Below are positions 5,381 to 6,276 of a DNA stretch of 6,276 nt, piece after piece. The position numbers and the translations under genes were made by a program. Each line of letters starts with the position of its first letter. The first letter of the stretch is position 1. This stretch comes from Bacteroidota bacterium (GTDB lineage: Bacteria > Bacteroidota > Bacteroidia > Bacteroidales > UBA1556), in the NCBI GenBank assembly GCA_003648395.1, contig QMPB01000289.1:1-6276 (forward strand), read 5' to 3'. Under the pieces are notes generated by a model that was not told the DNA's origin, searched no databases, and was given only the letters and a program-made list of their open reading frames with translations.

Positions 5381-6151
5381 ATGGATCCACGATTAAAAGC
5401 ATTTGAGCGATTATTAAATATTATGGACGACCTGCGCAAAGGTTGCCCTTGGGATATGAAGCAAACTTTAGAAAGCTTGCGTTACTTAACTATTGAAGAA
5501 ACTTATGAATTGTCAGATGCAATTCTGAAAGGTGATATACAAGGTGTGAAAGAGGAAGTTGGGGATATAATGCTCCACCTTATTTTTTATGCTAAAATAG
5601 GGAGTGAGAAGGGTGCTTTTGATATAACGGATGTTCTTAATGGCATTAGCGAAAAACTAATATTTCGCCATCCGCATATTTATGGTGATGTTACGGTGGT
5701 TGATGCCGAAGAGGTAAAACGTAATTGGGAAAAACTAAAGCTTAAAGAAGGTAAAAAATCTGTCCTTGGAGGAGTTCCAGATTCCATGGCGCCGCTTATT
5801 AAGGCTATCCGAATACAAGAAAAAGTAAAAGGTGTTGGTTTTGATTGGGAGAAGCCTGAGCAGGTTTGGGAGAAAGTAGAAGAGGAGATTGGCGAACTAC
5901 AGCATGAGGTAAAATCGGGAAAGTCACAAGATAAAATTGAAGGCGAGTTTGGCGATTTATTATTCTCACTTGTTAATTATGGTAGATTTATTGGTGTTAA
6001 TCCAGACGAAGCTATAGAGAAAACCAATCGAAAATTTATTAAGCGTTTTCAATACTTGGAGCAAGCCTCTGCAAAAGCAGGTAAAACAATTGACGAGATG
6101 AGCCTTTCTGAAATGGATGTGTATTGGGAAGAGGCTAAGAAGTTTGAGTAA
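5381..6151 (+). CDS. mazG: Nucleoside triphosphate pyrophosphohydrolase MazG
   Basis: This 256-residue cytoplasmic protein hydrolyses NTPs and dNTPs to the monophosphate and pyrophosphate, cleaning or lowering nucleotide pools. It has the two tandem MazG domains of the full-length E. coli-type enzyme. The first starts with LRKGCPWDMKQTLESL (18-33) and has the magnesium-binding helix pair EETYE (39-43) and EEVGD (58-62). The HPHIYGD stretch (97-103) and NWEKLKLKE (115-123) are also characteristic. The second domain has EEIGE (168-172) and EFGD (189-192), so both metal sites look intact. The length is normal for the family. The ATG at 5381 places the first conserved helix correctly. It follows proS by 281 bp of palindromic sequence, so it probably has its own promoter. 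Despite the name, no mazEF toxin-antitoxin genes are present. Confidence 0.96.
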   Translation: MDPRLKAFERLLNIMDDLRKGCPWDMKQTLESLRYLTIEETYELSDAILKGDIQGVKEEVGDIMLHLIFYAKIGSEKGAFDITDVLNGISEKLIFRHPHIYGDVTVVDAEEVKRNWEKLKLKEGKKSVLGGVPDSMAPLIKAIRIQEKVKGVGFDWEKPEQVWEKVEEEIGELQHEVKSGKSQDKIEGEFGDLLFSLVNYGRFIGVNPDEAIEKTNRKFIKRFQYLEQASAKAGKTIDEMSLSEMDVYWEEAKKFE

Positions 6152-6184
6152 TATTTCAAAATTTTATTATTTACATTTTTAAAC

Positions 6185-6192
6185 TATCTTCG
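6185..6192 (+). promoter_or_regulatory. Possible -7 box for the right-edge gene (TATCTTCG)
   Basis: TATCTTCG differs from the Bacteroidota -7 consensus TAnnTTTG at one base and lies 27 bp before the ATG at 6220. No convincing -33 TTG is present, so support is weak. Confidence 0.25.
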
Positions 6193-6219
6193 CTTTTGTA
6201 ACTAATACCAATAAATATA

Positions 6220-6276
6220 ATGCGCATATCCTTATTACTCCTTTCTTTCCTTATTATTATAAATGGATTCTCTCAG
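6220..6276 (+). CDS. Start of an exported protein (cut by window edge)
   Basis: Nineteen codons are present before the right edge: MRISLLLLSFLIIINGFSQ. The Arg2, a long hydrophobic run and the GFSQ end match a Bacteroidota signal peptide cut near Ser-Gln, so the product is probably secreted or in the envelope. The gene body lies outside the window and nothing more can be said of its function. It starts 68 bp after the mazG stop on the same strand, without an obvious terminator between, so read-through from mazG is possible. Confidence 0.6.
   Translation, partial: MRISLLLLSFLIIINGFSQ

Noticed and set aside
5381..6151. Toxin-antitoxin or defence role for MazG
   Set aside because: The protein is the full two-domain housekeeping type, and neither mazE nor mazF nor other defence genes are nearby.

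Overview
The window looks like chromosomal DNA from a member of the Bacteroidota, probably Bacteroidales/Marinilabiliales-like. The evidence is AT-rich DNA, a Bacteroidota-type TrmH-family RNA methyltransferase, an OmpP1/FadL-like outer-membrane barrel, a lipoprotein with a short signal peptide, an archaeal/eukaryotic-type prolyl-tRNA synthetase, TAnnTTTG-like -7 boxes and no Shine-Dalgarno sequences before the starts. The genus cannot be fixed from the sequence alone.

Layout. Minus strand, read right to left from 3508: a Tyr/Gly- and Ser/Arg-rich lipoprotein (3508-2087), a 269-bp leader region with a tandem duplication, an OmpP1/FadL-like outer-membrane protein (1817-384), a strong hairpin terminator (364-317), and the N-terminal part of a TrmH/SpoU RNA methyltransferase that runs off the left edge (269-1). 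Plus strand: proS (3624-5099), a 281-bp intergenic region made almost entirely of inverted repeats, mazG (5381-6151), and the first 19 codons of an exported protein at the right edge (6220-6276). The divergent 115-bp region between the lipoprotein and proS carries a perfect 10+2+10 palindrome and candidate promoters for both directions.

How the genes fit together. The lipoprotein and the barrel protein are both envelope proteins on one strand and may be co-transcribed, although the duplicated leader between them could hold its own control. proS is translation housekeeping and mazG is nucleotide-pool sanitation. They share a strand but are separated by terminator-like structures, so they are probably separate transcription units. 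The trmH-family gene lies beyond a terminator and is also probably separate.

The proteins belong to recognisable families except the low-complexity lipoprotein. I found no phage, IS, CRISPR, toxin-antitoxin or defence system. The most unusual material is non-coding: the duplicated hairpin-bearing leader before the barrel gene, one copy of which has a clean 19-bp palindrome insertion, and the stacked palindromes after proS.
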